Assembly: GCA_963565915.1 (NCBI GenBank) | Contig: OY751495.1 | Span: 4,030,001 to 4,094,000 of the forward strand | DNA from: Entoloma clypeatum | Lineage: Eukaryota; Basidiomycota; Agaricomycetes; Agaricales; Entolomataceae | DNA length: 64,000 nt | Direction: 5' to 3' | Part shown: piece after piece, positions 63,487 to 64,000 of the stretch | How the letters are laid out: each line of letters begins with the position of its first letter | How positions within the stretch are numbered: position 1 is the first letter of the stretch | Translations under genes and position numbers: made by a program | The notes under the pieces: generated by a model | Database searches by the model: none | The model's input: the letters and a program-made list of their open reading frames with translations, nothing else | What the model was told of the DNA's origin: nothing

Positions 63487-64000
63487 CAGAACATAGGCCG
63501 AGCTGCAACAATCTTCAGCAAAAATCGGAGTTTGCTGATATAGTAATGGATTCCAAAAACTAGATAACACTTTACGTACCAATTAAGTAGTACAGTCCTG
63601 ATGTGCTAGAGCCCTACTGCAAAAACCCCTCTACATAGCAGACCACACTCATTATGAATACCCCGCACAATGCCAAATGTTCTTTGACATCAGGAAATTG
63701 AAGAGATTTTGACAAGGCTATATCCTAGATGGTGAAGATTATCAGAGATTACCAGATGTTTATAAGGAAATATAATATCTGAGAAAATTCCACTGTTCAT
63801 TATATAGCCTGATAACAGAGGCCCCATTTTCCTGATTCGGAGTTAACTTCCATCAATATGTTTGCTGCGAGCATTCTCGGCTCCGTCTCTTCCGCTTCCT
63901 AGTTGAGCTTTTGTGCTTCTGGTGGAGATTTATTACCCCCCTATCCGACATATACTCCGCAAGGTGTCGTGGGCAAAATAAAAAGGACCCGAAGTCTTGA
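63487..64000. other. right flank, no gene seen
   Basis: Pre-insertion sequence beyond Copia C. AT-rich, short frames only, nothing recognised. Confidence 0.4.

Overview
The window looks like a stretch of a basidiomycete (Agaricomycetes-like) nuclear genome. The four recognisable host genes are cut by many short introns (about 50-70 bp), one encodes a seven-helix membrane protein of a type common in mushroom-forming fungi, and most of the rest is fungal-type retrotransposons and DNA transposons. No rRNA, tRNA, CRISPR array or bacterial-style operon was found.

Layout. 1-5935: a dead pogo/Tigger-like transposase gene (minus strand) split by a 4.6-kb hAT-type element (1269-5833), which itself carries a long palindromic repeat. 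6953-13139: three host genes, a DUS1-type tRNA-dihydrouridine synthase (minus), a secreted pepsin-like aspartic protease (plus) and a seven-helix membrane protein (minus). 14356-16633: a small DNA transposon with near-perfect terminal repeats and an 8-bp target duplication; its three-exon gene resembles the front part of a P-element-like transposase. 16808-22838: Copia copy A, a frameshifted mosaic. 23031-26180: a tiny two-exon ORF and a JEN1-type carboxylate transporter. 27017-36719: a second hAT element with a decayed transposase gene, carrying an intact-looking Ty3/Gypsy chromovirus (G1, 27057-33206) and a 128-bp inverted-repeat element that hit a transposase exon. 37118-49684: a foldback palindrome split by Gypsy G2-1 (37744-48864), itself split by intact Copia copy B (38127-43909). 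49784-55514: Gypsy G2-2. 56092-57362: a third palindrome. 57641-63481: intact Copia copy C. From about 26.9 kb to 63.5 kb no host gene can be supported.

How the parts work together. Copia B, Copia C and Gypsy G1 have long open gag-pol frames, LTR pairs identical or nearly so by eye, and perfect target-site duplications, so they look young and possibly active. The two G2 Gypsy copies lack the reverse-transcriptase core and share one stop codon, so they would need proteins supplied in trans. Both Gypsy families appear to self-prime reverse transcription from the 5' end of their own RNA, whereas Copia carries a primer site matching the anticodon arm of initiator tRNA. Each LTR family carries its own cluster of known fungal regulator motifs. 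The most unusual items are the minisatellite-armed palindrome family, the P-like transposon, an extra small ORF downstream of pol in G2, and the sharp mosaic joins in Copia A and G2. All sequence comparisons were made by eye; no alignment or database search was run.
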